From assembly GCA_016713785.1 (NCBI GenBank), contig JADJOM010000001.1, positions 806,001-870,000 on the forward strand: DNA of 64,000 bases. The letters run 5' to 3'. The stretch is from Gemmatimonadota bacterium (GTDB lineage: Bacteria; Gemmatimonadota; Gemmatimonadetes; Gemmatimonadales; GWC2-71-9). How positions within the stretch are numbered: the stretch's first letter is position 1; each line of letters begins with the position of its first letter. Under the pieces are notes generated by a model that was given only the letters and a program-made list of their open reading frames with translations, did not search any database and was not told the DNA's origin. Position numbers and translations under genes: made by a program. Positions 8,456 to 17,467 of this stretch are shown piece after piece.

Positions 8456-8483
8456 TTGACACCTTTCCGCCCCGCCCTACGTT
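8456..8483 (+). promoter_or_regulatory. Sigma-70-like promoter of the Yip1-family gene
   Basis: TTGACA (8456-8461), 16-bp spacer, TACGTT (8478-8483). Transcription from here would give a leader of about 25 nt containing the GGAG site before the ATG at 8515. The same 90-bp gap must also carry the divergent JAMM-like gene promoter. Confidence 0.6.
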
Positions 8484-8514
8484 TCACCGCCTGACCCCCC
8501 TCCGGAGACCCGCG

Positions 8515-9234
8515 ATGACCGAACGCCCCGTCGGCGCACCGTCCCTGTTCGAGGACCTGCTGGATGTACTCTACCAGCCCGCCGCGGTCTTCGAGCGCCG
8601 GCGGGACACGGCCGCCTTCGGGCTGGCGCTGCTGGTGGTCACGCTCCTGATCGTGGGGCTCAGCTTCGCGTTCAAGGGCGTGATGGAGCCGATCTTCGAC
8701 GTGGAGTTCAAGCGCGGCATGGTGCAGGCCATGAAGCAGAACCCCCAGCTCACCCCGGAGATGATGGAGCAGGGCAAGGGCTTCGCCAAGAAGTTCATGG
8801 TGGTGGGTATCGGGCTGTACGCGCTGCTCACCCCCCTGCTGCTCGGGCTGGTGGCCTGGTTCGTCGGCAAGCTGTTCGGGGCCAAGGCCGATCCCGCCCA
8901 GGCCATGATGGTCGCGACCTATGCCATGGTCCCACGGGTGCTGGAGTCGGTGATCGGCGCGGTGCAGATCCTGGTGCTGCCCGAGTCGAGCATCACGTCG
9001 CGCTACAGCATCTCCTTCGGCGTCGCCCGTTTCCTCGACGTGGATGCCTTGAGCCCGATGGTGCTGGCGCTGGTGGGACGGCTGGACCTCTTCACCCTCT
9101 GGGTGACCGCGATCTTTGCCATCGGCGTGGCGGTGCTGGGGCGCATCCCGCTGGCGCGCGCGCTGGTCGTCGGCATCCTGGTCTGGTGCGTCGGGGCCCT
9201 CCCGGCCATCTGGGGTGCCCTGCGGGCGAGCTGA
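8515..9234 (+). CDS. Yip1-domain membrane protein
   Basis: 239 residues with a short cytoplasmic N-terminus containing LLDVLYQPAAVFERRR, a motif common at the start of bacterial YIP1 proteins. About five transmembrane helices follow. The first is near residues 38-58, there is a hydrophilic loop of about 45 residues (Met/Lys-rich), and the remaining helices lie in the C-terminal half. The function of bacterial Yip1 proteins is not known. A clear promoter and Shine-Dalgarno lie upstream. An 8-bp inverted repeat (9248-9255 with 9272-9279) follows, overlapping the end of the convergent lipoprotein gene. Confidence 0.78.
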   Translation: MTERPVGAPSLFEDLLDVLYQPAAVFERRRDTAAFGLALLVVTLLIVGLSFAFKGVMEPIFDVEFKRGMVQAMKQNPQLTPEMMEQGKGFAKKFMVVGIGLYALLTPLLLGLVAWFVGKLFGAKADPAQAMMVATYAMVPRVLESVIGAVQILVLPESSITSRYSISFGVARFLDVDALSPMVLALVGRLDLFTLWVTAIFAIGVAVLGRIPLARALVVGILVWCVGALPAIWGALRAS

Positions 9235-9261
9235 ACCGCTGCGTGATCTCCCCGGACCGGC

Positions 9262-9696
9262 TCAGTCGAGCCCGGGGAGCGTTCCCTCCTGGCGCAGCTC
9301 GCCGGCGCTGCCGGACCAGGTGCTCCAGGTGAGTGGGCAGGGATCGCCGAAGGGTGGATCGGGATGACCCGATCCGTTGAGCAGTTCGTGCAGCATCTCG
9401 TGCCGCACCACCATCTCGTGCTCCAGCCAGTCCTCCGCGACATAGATGCTGTGGTTGTCCTCCCACCGGCCGGCACAGGAGCCGGTGGGGCACTCGAAGG
9501 CGTGCCCCGGCACCTTGAACCACTGGACGCGGGCGATGTTGCCGGTGCGGCCGGAGCACTGCTCCGTCCGGCTCCACCAGGAGAGGTAGAGCGGCGGTGG
9601 CTCGAAACGCTCCGCATCGTCCGGGGCAAAGCGCGAGCACCCGCCCAGCAGGGCACCGAACGTCAGGCACGTGCCAGCCACCAGCATACGCCGCAT
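9262..9696 (-). CDS. Lipoprotein with HExxH zinc-protease motif
   Basis: 144 residues. A signal peptide ends in the lipobox LLGGC (cysteine 20). Further on, VVRHEMLHELLNGSGH contains HEMLH (H99, E100, H103) and another histidine at 111, a possible zinc site. Five further cysteines (residues 47, 69, 74, 120 and possibly pairing partners) suggest disulfides in the periplasm. I recognise no named family. It could be an active small gluzincin-like protease or a degenerate domain. It is convergent with the Yip1 gene and divergent from the large sensor gene at 9883. Confidence 0.6.
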   Translation of the reverse strand: MRRMLVAGTCLTFGALLGGCSRFAPDDAERFEPPPLYLSWWSRTEQCSGRTGNIARVQWFKVPGHAFECPTGSCAGRWEDNHSIYVAEDWLEHEMVVRHEMLHELLNGSGHPDPPFGDPCPLTWSTWSGSAGELRQEGTLPGLD

Positions 9697-9882
9697 GGAT
9701 CCGGGACCCGCGCAGCAGGGCGCGGTGGCCCCGGGCCAGGGGGAGGCTGGGGTTGACCAGACTATCGGCGAGGTGTGTGAAGAGAATGAGAGGCGGGGGA
9801 TCCCCGGCCACGGCGTACGCCGCCTTGCTGACCCATCGGGCGGCCCCTACCTTCTCGGTGCGACCCAGGGAAGGCACTGACC

Positions 9883-12800
9883 GTGATGGTGACCGGGGAT
9901 GCTGCTGCGTCAGGCAGCGGCCAGTCTAGCACCGCCCCGTCACCTGAGCGTCAGATGAGCCGGACCCGGCAGGATGTGCCCCCCGACCCTTCCCCGCTGG
10001 ACCTTCGGGTCCTCGGCACCGCCGCGGCCCTGTCGCGCCGGGGGGTCGAGGCCGACATCCTGCTCGGCCCCGGCAAGCCGCTCTCCCTCGTGGCCTACCT
10101 GGCCTGCTCCCCGCGCCGCACCGCCTCCCGCGAACACCTGATCGACCTGCTCTGGTCCGACCTCGAGCCTGACCGCGCCCGCCACGCGCTGCGGCAGACG
10201 GTCTGGTACCTGCGACAGCTCCTCGGCACTGAGGGACTCGTCACCCGCGGGGACAGCCTCGAGCTCACCGCCCCGCTGGAACTCGACCGAGACCGGTTCC
10301 TGGCCGCGGTGGAGGGCGGGGAGCTGGCCCAGGCGGCGGCGCTCTACCGCGGCGACTTCCTGGCCGAATTCGCCGCGCCGGGCGGGGTGGAATTCGAGCA
10401 CTGGGCCGACGTGGAGCGGCAGCGCCTGCGCTCCACCTTCCTGCGCGTCGCCGAGACGCTGGTGCGGCAGTGGCTCAATGAAGGAAACCTCCGGGACGCC
10501 AATCATCTGGCCCGCCGCGCGCGGGACGCCGATCCCGCCAGCGAAAGCAGCTGGCGGCTCCTCTTCGAGACGCTGATCCAGGGCGGCGACCGCCTGGCCC
10601 TGACGCTCGAGGTCGACCAGTTCGAGGAGCGCCTGGCCAGCCTTGGCCGCTCCCCCGACCCCGCCACGCGGACACTGTTTGCGCGGGCCCAGCTGGCGCT
10701 GCGGTCAGCGGAGCCAGGGGCGGAGGCGCCCGGGCTCGCCGCCGAGCTGGTGGGCCGGGAGCGGGAATTCGGGACGATCGTTGGCGCCTGGCAGTCGCCT
10801 GGGTCCGCGGCGCGCCACCTGCACGTCGTGGCGCCGGCGGGGCTCGGGAAGACCCGGCTGCTGGCTGATGTCGCGGTCCGCCTGCGCACCCTGGGCGCCC
10901 GGGTGGTGGCGCTGCGCGCCCATCCCGGCCAGCGCGAGATCGGCTACAGCTTCATCGCGGCCCTCGCGGAGCAGCTCGCCGCCCAGCCCGGTGCGGCGGC
11001 CGTTTCCCCGGGCACGGCCGGGATCCTGGTGGCGCTCTGCCCCGCCCTCTCCAGCCGCTTCAGCCAGCCCGCGGATGCCTCAACCGGGGATGAGGCGCTC
11101 AGGCGGCGCGCCGCCGGCCTCGCGGAGCTGCTGCGGGTGCTGGCCGAGGAACAGCGGATGGCGCTGCTGCTGGACGACCTGCACTGGCTCGACCCCAGCT
11201 CCCGGCAGGTGCTCACCAGCCTGCTGGCGCAACTCAGTGCGCCGGGCCTGCTGATCGTGTCGGCGGCGCGCCCGGTGGCCGGCGCCGACCTCGGCGCGGA
11301 GCGCACCGAGTCCCTGAGCCTGCCACCGCTCACGGCAGATCAGGTCGGCATCCTCGTCTCGAGCATTGGGCGGCTGCCCGAGGAGCCGTGGGCCCCGACC
11401 CTGCCACCCGCCCTGGCGCGCTCCACCGGCGGTTCGCCGCTCCTGCTGCTCGAGACGCTGCAGCTGGCGATGGAGCGGCGCTGGCTGCTCCTGGCCGACG
11501 GCACCTGGCACTGTGAGGCGCCCGAGGCGCTGGCCCGCGGCCTCGAGAGCGGGAGCGCCCTGAGGCACCGCATTGAACAGCTCGACCGGGAGAGCCGCCG
11601 CGTGCTGCTCCTGCTGGCCCTGGCGGGGACCCCGCTGCCCAGCGAGCTGATCCTCCGGGCAGCAGGGCTGCCGGAGGATTCGCTGGCCGCCGTGCTCGGC
11701 GTCCTGGAACAGCGCGGCTTCCTGCAGCGCGATGGCCACCAGTGGCGGCCCGCCCATGACGAGATCGCCGCCGATGCCATCGCCACCGCCCCGGGCGAGG
11801 CGGCTGGCCCGCTGCACGAGGCGCTGGGGCAGGCCCTCGCCGCCGACCCCGCCGCGCCACGCCAGCAGCTGGTGCTGGCGGGCCAGCACCTGCACCTCGC
11901 CGGGAGGCACGCCGCCCGCAGCGGCGTCTTCGTCCGCTACCTGGTCATGGCACGCGCGCTCGGGGACGGCCGCCGCGTCGGGGAGATCGCCTACGAGTTC
12001 CTGGGCGAGGGCACCCCGGCCGACGAGGTCGTCCTCCAGGTCCGGCAGATCCCGCCCTGGACCCGGATCCGCTACAGCTCGGCCCGCCGGCTGGCTGGCG
12101 CGGCGGTCATCCTCCTGGCGGCGATCGCCGGGATCACCGGGCTGGTCTCGTGGAGCCGCCGGCCCGACGCCGTGCTCGTGCTCTGGGAGAGCAACGCTCG
12201 AGCCGATGACCGGGAGTATGACCTGCCGATCCGCCGCGCCCACTGGGACCCGGACCGGCCCATCGACGCCACGGGCCTGAAGGCGCACCCGATGCCCGTG
12301 CAGGCGGATGGCATCGACGGGTACTTCCCCGCGCCGATCCCCGGAGCCTACTACTTCACGCGAAACGCCGGACCGGACTGGCTGCAGGACATCTTCTACG
12401 TGAACGAGCGCGGCGACACGTCGGTCATCTACCGCAGCCCCACAGACGACGTGGGCCCCTCCCCCACGCCCGACGGCCGGTCCCTGGTGTTCACCACCGG
12501 GGCCTTCAGTCCCCGGAACGATACCGGCTATGTCTCGCGCGAATACTCCTACGACATCGCCTGGATCGACCTCCAGACGCGCGCCGTCACCCAGCTGACC
12601 CAGGGTCCGGCGGCGGAATCTGGTGCCGCCGTCTCTCCCGACGGGACCCGCGTCGCCTTCCAGCGTGAACGCGATGGCTCCTTCGAACTCTGCTGGATGC
12701 CGCTGCGCCCGGGCGCTTTACCGCGGTGCCATGAGCTGCCTCCACGGTCGGCGCCATCCATCCTCGGCTGGCGCGACGACCGGACCCTTCTGATCACCGC

Positions 12801-14037
12801 CTCGCAGGGAGCGGCAAGGTCGGTATTCGAGTACGACCTCGACACCGGCCAGATGACCCGCCGTCTCTGGAACATCTCCACCGGGACGCTCAGCCCCGAC
12901 CGGAAGTGGCTCGCCTTCACCGCCGCCTGGGACGGGGTGACGCGGGAGGAACTCTACGTGGCGCCAGTGGAGGCCCTGGGGGAGTGGCGACGGGTGTTGT
13001 CCAGCACGCAGTTCATGTCGGACCTCCAGGCCTGGTGGCGCCGGCTGCGGCCCGCGCGGTCCCATGTGACGGCCCTCAAGATCAGGAATCTCGGGCCCAC
13101 CCTCCGGCTCGGGGCTTCCTACGACCTGGTGGTGACGGCGCGGAGCCCGGCCGACCCGGCGGGGACGCCGGTGACATCGGTGGAGTGGTTCACCTCCGAC
13201 TCCGCCGTGGCCGTGGCCACCCCCGTCGGCCGTCTCCGACCGCTCGCGCCCGGTGCCACCTGGGTGATCGCACGGCTGGGCCCCCTGAGCGACTCCGTGT
13301 GGGTGCGGGTGGCCCCGGGCGTTCACGAAACCGTCTATCGCGAGGATTGGAGCCGGGGCATCGCCCCCGGATGGATCAGCTTCGGATCGCCCAGCCCGGT
13401 ACTCCGGACAGGCCCCGATGGCCGCCCGGCGTTCCTGGGGAACGGAGACGGCTCCTTCCCCAGCGGCGCCTACAGCCGGAGGGGGTGGAACGCCATCAAC
13501 GGCCTTGGCATCGAGGTCCTGGCCTCCACTAGGATCACCGCTGACAAGTGGCAGCGCATCGGACTGGAGCTCATTCTCGGTCTCGACTCCGCCGCCCTCG
13601 GTAGCTGGAATCACCGCGATGGCGACATGCCGTTCCGCCGCAACCGGCTCCATCGATTCTCGTGCGCGGCGGGATACCCGGGCCGTGAGGGGGCGGGGAT
13701 GGACAGCAGCCTCAGCGTGTCCGGTGGCGGGTCCGCAACCATCGTGGCCGTCCCGCCGGTGCTGGGAACTGGTCGAGAGTTCAGGTTGAGAGTGCAGGTC
13801 TTCCCCGACGGGGGCTGCGGAGTCGCGGTCAATGCCGTGCCGCTGTGGCGCTCTCGCCTGACTGCCTACAACGAGGGCCCGATGGCCGCGAGGATTACCG
13901 GCGCGGCGGATGGCGGGGCGGCGATGCTGCTCGGGCCACTCGAGATCTGGCAGGGGGTGCGGGACGACGTCGAGTGGTCCCGGCTGGACGACGCGGACTA
14001 CGACCCCCGGCTGGCGCTGGCACGCGCGCTCAAGTAG
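9883..14037 (+). CDS. SARP-type BTAD / ATPase / transmembrane / beta-propeller sensor protein
   Basis: 1384 residues in one frame. Residues about 40-275 match a winged-helix plus bacterial transcriptional activator (BTAD) region (LVAYLACSPRRTASREHLIDLLWSD, then DRFLAAVEGGELAQAAALYRGDFLAEF). Residues about 285-700 form an AAA/STAND ATPase with Walker A APAGLGKTR (K323) and Walker B LLLDDLHWLD near 430. One hydrophobic helix follows near 735-757. Beyond it lie TolB/PD40-like propeller repeats (PDGRSLVF, SPDGTRVAF), a Big2/Ig-like segment near 1060-1145, and a C-terminal jelly-roll-like part. I chose GTG 9883 with AGGGAAGG eight bases upstream; ATG 9886 is equally possible. A membrane-anchored transcription regulator is inferred; its target is unknown. 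Confidence 0.8.
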   Translation: MMVTGDAAASGSGQSSTAPSPERQMSRTRQDVPPDPSPLDLRVLGTAAALSRRGVEADILLGPGKPLSLVAYLACSPRRTASREHLIDLLWSDLEPDRARHALRQTVWYLRQLLGTEGLVTRGDSLELTAPLELDRDRFLAAVEGGELAQAAALYRGDFLAEFAAPGGVEFEHWADVERQRLRSTFLRVAETLVRQWLNEGNLRDANHLARRARDADPASESSWRLLFETLIQGGDRLALTLEVDQFEERLASLGRSPDPATRTLFARAQLALRSAEPGAEAPGLAAELVGREREFGTIVGAWQSPGSAARHLHVVAPAGLGKTRLLADVAVRLRTLGARVVALRAHPGQREIGYSFIAALAEQLAAQPGAAAVSPGTAGILVALCPALSSRFSQPADASTGDEALRRRAAGLAELLRVLAEEQRMALLLDDLHWLDPSSRQVLTSLLAQLSAPGLLIVSAARPVAGADLGAERTESLSLPPLTADQVGILVSSIGRLPEEPWAPTLPPALARSTGGSPLLLLETLQLAMERRWLLLADGTWHCEAPEALARGLESGSALRHRIEQLDRESRRVLLLLALAGTPLPSELILRAAGLPEDSLAAVLGVLEQRGFLQRDGHQWRPAHDEIAADAIATAPGEAAGPLHEALGQALAADPAAPRQQLVLAGQHLHLAGRHAARSGVFVRYLVMARALGDGRRVGEIAYEFLGEGTPADEVVLQVRQIPPWTRIRYSSARRLAGAAVILLAAIAGITGLVSWSRRPDAVLVLWESNARADDREYDLPIRRAHWDPDRPIDATGLKAHPMPVQADGIDGYFPAPIPGAYYFTRNAGPDWLQDIFYVNERGDTSVIYRSPTDDVGPSPTPDGRSLVFTTGAFSPRNDTGYVSREYSYDIAWIDLQTRAVTQLTQGPAAESGAAVSPDGTRVAFQRERDGSFELCWMPLRPGALPRCHELPPRSAPSILGWRDDRTLLITASQGAARSVFEYDLDTGQMTRRLWNISTGTLSPDRKWLAFTAAWDGVTREELYVAPVEALGEWRRVLSSTQFMSDLQAWWRRLRPARSHVTALKIRNLGPTLRLGASYDLVVTARSPADPAGTPVTSVEWFTSDSAVAVATPVGRLRPLAPGATWVIARLGPLSDSVWVRVAPGVHETVYREDWSRGIAPGWISFGSPSPVLRTGPDGRPAFLGNGDGSFPSGAYSRRGWNAINGLGIEVLASTRITADKWQRIGLELILGLDSAALGSWNHRDGDMPFRRNRLHRFSCAAGYPGREGAGMDSSLSVSGGGSATIVAVPPVLGTGREFRLRVQVFPDGGCGVAVNAVPLWRSRLTAYNEGPMAARITGAADGGAAMLLGPLEIWQGVRDDVEWSRLDDADYDPRLALARALK

Positions 14038-14083
14038 GGTTGAGCATCGCGCGTGCCCGTCCGACCCCTATCCCCTGCCGATC

Positions 14084-14353
14084 ATGAAACGCTCCTCCAT
14101 CATCACCATCGTGTTCATCGTGGCCTTCGGGGCCCTGCTGCTGTTCAACACCCTCTCGGCCCAGAAGCACGAGTGCACCGTGTGCGTGGAATTCAACGGC
14201 AAGCGCAACTGCGCCACCGCCTCCAACGAGACCGAGGCCGAGGCCGAGCGGGCGGCCCAGACCACTGCCTGCGGTATCCTCGCGAGCGGTATGGACCAGT
14301 CCATCGCCTGCGATCGCACGCCCCCGATCTCCCGGCAGTGCAAGACCCGCTGA
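14084..14353 (+). CDS. Small exported/membrane-anchored hypothetical protein with six cysteines
   Basis: 89 residues. One N-terminal hydrophobic helix (about residues 5-24) ends near LSAQ and could be a signal peptide or an anchor. The rest is hydrophilic with cysteines arranged as CTVC, then NC, then AC, AC and QC near the end, suggesting two or three disulfides outside the cytoplasm. I recognise no family. It lies 46 nt after the large sensor gene and may be cotranscribed with it. A short GGGCGCC/GGCGCCC hairpin follows before the next gene. Confidence 0.65.
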   Translation: MKRSSIITIVFIVAFGALLLFNTLSAQKHECTVCVEFNGKRNCATASNETEAEAERAAQTTACGILASGMDQSIACDRTPPISRQCKTR

Positions 14354-14398
14354 CGGCGTAGCGAGGGCGCCGCTGGCGCCCCCGCCTTGCCCCACCCG

Positions 14399-15736
14399 AT
14401 GCGCTCGCTCCATCCGCTGGTCCTCCTGCTGGGCTGCCTGTTCGTGGCGGCAGCGCTCACCCACCTGCTCCCCGCCGGCGCCTTCGAGCGCCGCGATGAT
14501 CCTGACACCGGCCGGCGCCTGGTGGTGGCGGGCACCTACCAGCGCAGCGATCCCGCCCCCGTCGGGCCCTTCCAGGCCCTGGTCGCCATCCCGCGCGGAC
14601 TGGCGGAGGCGAGTGGCGTGATCTTCTTCGTCTTCCTGGTCGGGGGCGGGTTCGCCGTGGTGGAGCAGACGGGCGCCTCGACCCGCGCCGTGCAGCACGT
14701 GGTGGCGCGACTGGGGCGCAGCGAGACGCTGGTGATCCCGCTGGCCTGCGTGGCCTTCGGGCTCGGCGGGGTGCTGATCCAGATGTCGGAGGAGTTGCTG
14801 GCCTTTGTGCCCGTCCTCCTCCTGCTCACCGCCCGCCTCGGCTACCCGCCAATCGTGGCCTGCGCGATCAGCATCGGCGCCTCCGCCGTGGGCGCCGCAT
14901 TCAGCCCCGTGAACCCGTTCCAGGTGGTCATCGCCCAGAAGGTGGCGGGATTACCCGCCGGCTCAGGGCTCGGATTCCGGCTCGGCGTGCTGCTGCTGGC
15001 CCTGCTGCTGTGGACCTGGGGGACCATGCGCCATGCGCGCCGCGAACGGGTGGCACCAGCATGCGACGGTGCTGGAGCGGGCGCCGCGGAGCCACTGCAG
15101 CCCCGGGACCTCGCCATCCTCGGGGTGGTGCTGGCGGCCTTCGTGCTCTTCATCGTCGGGGCCCGGCGCTGGGCCTGGGACTTCCCGGAGTTCAGTGCGC
15201 TCTTCTTCGTGATGGGTGTGGCGGCGGGGCTGCTCGGCCGCCGCGGCGTGGCCGGGACGGCGGACGGGTTCGTGGACGGATTCCGGTCCATGGCCTACGC
15301 CGCGATGCTCATCGGGTTCGCCCGGGCCATCTTCGTGGTGCTGGATGACGGCCGCGTGATCGACACCATCGTCCAGGGCCTCTTCGACCCCATCGCCCGG
15401 CTGCCGCTCGCGCTTTCCGCCATCGGCATGATGGGGGTCCAGGCGCTCCTGCATGTCCCCGTCCCAAGCACTTCCGGCCAGGCGGTACTGACCATGCCGG
15501 TCCTCGTGCCGCTTTCCGACCTGCTCGGCCTTTCACGCCAGGTGACGGTGCTGGCGTACCAGTATGGCGCCGGCCTGACCGAGCTCCTGAGCCCCACCAA
15601 CGGGGCCCTGATGGCCCTCCTGGCCGCGGCGGGGGTGCGGTACAGCGACTGGCTCCGGTTCGGGCTCCGGCTGACCCTGCTGCTCTTCGGGCTGGGGGCG
15701 GCGGCGCTGCTGGCCGCCATCGCGCTCGGGGTCTGA
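14399..15736 (+). CDS. YfcC-family (C4-dicarboxylate-type) membrane carrier
   Basis: 445 residues with about 12 hydrophobic helices. It opens HPLVLLLGCLFVAAALTHLLPAG and has the YfcC/DcuC-type features GVIFFVFLVGGGFAVVEQTG in the first half and VPSTSGQAVLTMPVLVPLSDL in the second. The last is a membrane re-entrant signature of the ion-transporter superfamily. Also present are SVGAAFSPVNPFQ-like and ELLSPTNGALMALL helices. Such proteins are thought to carry dicarboxylates, amino acids or peptides with Na+ or H+; the substrate is unknown here. I use the ATG at 14399; a TTG at 14387 would add four residues. Confidence 0.85.
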   Translation: MRSLHPLVLLLGCLFVAAALTHLLPAGAFERRDDPDTGRRLVVAGTYQRSDPAPVGPFQALVAIPRGLAEASGVIFFVFLVGGGFAVVEQTGASTRAVQHVVARLGRSETLVIPLACVAFGLGGVLIQMSEELLAFVPVLLLLTARLGYPPIVACAISIGASAVGAAFSPVNPFQVVIAQKVAGLPAGSGLGFRLGVLLLALLLWTWGTMRHARRERVAPACDGAGAGAAEPLQPRDLAILGVVLAAFVLFIVGARRWAWDFPEFSALFFVMGVAAGLLGRRGVAGTADGFVDGFRSMAYAAMLIGFARAIFVVLDDGRVIDTIVQGLFDPIARLPLALSAIGMMGVQALLHVPVPSTSGQAVLTMPVLVPLSDLLGLSRQVTVLAYQYGAGLTELLSPTNGALMALLAAAGVRYSDWLRFGLRLTLLLFGLGAAALLAAIALGV

Positions 15737-15763
15737 CCTCCCGGACGGCTGCCGTCGTGGCAC

Positions 15764-15785
15764 ACTGTCCGGGATTCCGGACAGT
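15764..15785 (+). terminator. Hairpin after the YfcC-family gene
   Basis: ACTGTCCGG (15764-15772) pairs perfectly with CCGGACAGT (15777-15785), loop GATT. It lies 28 nt past the stop codon. No strong T-run follows, so termination efficiency is uncertain. Confidence 0.55.
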
Positions 15786-15950
15786 CCTGTCTCCATGGGG
15801 CTGCGAGGCTATTTCCTAAATCGAATGACTGCAATATCTTAGCTGGGTCGAAATACCCGACAACGACGCTCCCGAGTGGCACCAAGGTTGCTCTGAACCC
15901 CGGATGGTGGCTGGAACCTTTCGGTCCCGCTTCCGATAAGAGAGGGTAGC

Positions 15951-16382
15951 ATGAGCGAACTCATCATTCGGGAAATGGAAAACGGCGAGGAATTCGCCGA
16001 CTGGTTTGCCGACCTCACCGAACAGGAAGAGGCGACGACCGGCGATCCGGTGCACCTCGACGAGCACTACCTCATCCTCAGCAATGCGATCGGGGACTGG
16101 ATCGGTGGCCTGCGCTACAACCTCCGGGGCGGCGTGGCGCACCTGACGGAGATCGCGGTCCGCTACGAGGAACGGCACCAAGGGCATGGGCACCGGCTGC
16201 TCGAGGCCTTCGAGCAGCACGCGGGGCTGCAGGGGGCGCACCTGGTGGAGTTCTGGACCGACGACGCCGCGCGCGAGCCGGAGCTGCTGGCCAATGGCTG
16301 GCTGCGGGTGCTGCGACGCACCGGTTACCAGGGCGGGCGTACCTGGTACCTGATGGAAAAGCGGCTCGCACCGGCGCTCTAG
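15951..16382 (+). CDS. GNAT-family N-acetyltransferase
   Basis: 143 residues, a single GNAT domain. Motif A is recognisable as HLTEIAVRYEERHQGHGHRLLEAFEQHA, where the acetyl-CoA loop R-x-x-G-x-G/A reads RHQGHGH, followed by the beta5 strand LVEFWTDDAAR. The N-terminal half (about 1-45) is acidic and may form the substrate site. The acceptor is unknown. The 5' region (15800-15860) is AT-rich and has AATATCTTAG as a possible -10. A 13-bp hairpin terminator follows at 16433-16463. Confidence 0.82.
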   Translation: MSELIIREMENGEEFADWFADLTEQEEATTGDPVHLDEHYLILSNAIGDWIGGLRYNLRGGVAHLTEIAVRYEERHQGHGHRLLEAFEQHAGLQGAHLVEFWTDDAAREPELLANGWLRVLRRTGYQGGRTWYLMEKRLAPAL

Positions 16383-16432
16383 CGCCCTCCTGACGCGACG
16401 CATATTCTTTCGGACGACGCTGATATCTTTCC

Positions 16433-16463
16433 GTGGCGGCCTGCGGTCTGCGCAGGCCGCCAC
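16433..16463 (+). terminator. 13-bp hairpin with pyrimidine tail between GNAT and desaturase genes
   Basis: Arms 16433-16445 and 16451-16463 are perfectly complementary (13 bp) with loop GTCTG, followed by TTTCCTCTCT. This is the most terminator-like element in the window. A possible -10 (GATATCTTT, 16422-16430) lies just before it, so it might instead sit in the desaturase leader as an attenuator. Confidence 0.7.
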
Positions 16464-16492
16464 TTTCCTCTCTCCCAGACCCCAGCGGGCAC

Positions 16493-17467
16493 ATGGCCCT
16501 GACCGACGGCGCACGCGCGTTCCTCACCAAGATCGAGGTCCTCCGGGATCTGGAGTCCAAGGTCCGGGAACTCATGGAGACGCACGAGCAGAAGCGTCCG
16601 CTCTGGTTCCCGAGCGAGCTGCTCGGGCCCCCGCCAGGCGCGGACCCGGACCGGCACGTGGCCGACCTGCGATCCCGGGCAGCAGGCATCCCCGACTCGG
16701 CGCGGGCGGCGCTTGCACTCAACATGCTCACCGAGGAGGGGCTGCCCCACTTCCACCGGCTGCTGGCCGTGTACCTCGGCGACGACAGCCACTGGCGGGA
16801 CTGGAACAACCTGTGGACCGCCGAGGAAGACCGGCACGGGGTCATCCTCCACGACTATATCCGCGACACCCGCCTGGTGGACCAGCGGCGGCTCGAGGAG
16901 ATGCAGTTCAGCTACCTGAAGAGCGGGTTTCAGCCGGACTGGGACAAGGACCCCTACCGGGTCTTCGCGTATACCACGCTGCAGGAGCGGGCCACCCAGC
17001 AGTCGCACAGCGAGACCGGGCGGCTGATCGGGGAGTACGAGCCGCTGCTGGCCGAGGTGCTCACCAACGTCGCCACCGAGGAGGCCCGGCACTTCAGCTT
17101 CTACCGGACCATCTTCGAGGAGATCCTGCAGCGGGACCCGGACCAGGCGCTGATCTCCGCCGCGCACATCATGCCGAGCATCGAGATGCCGGGGCACACC
17201 ATGCCTGGCTTCCGGGACCTGGCCGACGTGATCCGGCGCGCCGGCATCTACGGCCCGCGGGACTACCTGCGGATCGTGCAGGAGCAGATCCGCTACTGGC
17301 GGCTCGAGACCCTCACCGGCCTCAACGACCTGGGGCGCAAGGCGCAGGAGAAGATCCTCGGCATCCCGGCCCGTCTCACCCGGATCGCGGAGCACATCGA
17401 GTCCAAGAGCCGCGCCAAGACGTTCAGCTTCGAGGTGGTGTTCAACCGTGAATTCGCCATGGAATAG
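16493..17467 (+). CDS. Acyl-ACP desaturase (stearoyl-ACP desaturase family)
   Basis: 324 residues. A di-iron four-helix-bundle protein with the two ExxH iron motifs EEDRHG (residues 111-116) and EEARHF (about 200). The accessory glutamates are in LTEEGLPHF (about 80-86) and YTTLQERATQQSH, as in plant stearoyl-ACP and actinobacterial DesA desaturases. It introduces a cis double bond into acyl-ACP using O2 and ferredoxin, so the organism can make unsaturated fatty acids aerobically. The first ATG before the conserved helix is used. Its 3' end overlaps the next gene by 20 nt. Confidence 0.88.
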   Translation: MALTDGARAFLTKIEVLRDLESKVRELMETHEQKRPLWFPSELLGPPPGADPDRHVADLRSRAAGIPDSARAALALNMLTEEGLPHFHRLLAVYLGDDSHWRDWNNLWTAEEDRHGVILHDYIRDTRLVDQRRLEEMQFSYLKSGFQPDWDKDPYRVFAYTTLQERATQQSHSETGRLIGEYEPLLAEVLTNVATEEARHFSFYRTIFEEILQRDPDQALISAAHIMPSIEMPGHTMPGFRDLADVIRRAGIYGPRDYLRIVQEQIRYWRLETLTGLNDLGRKAQEKILGIPARLTRIAEHIESKSRAKTFSFEVVFNREFAME

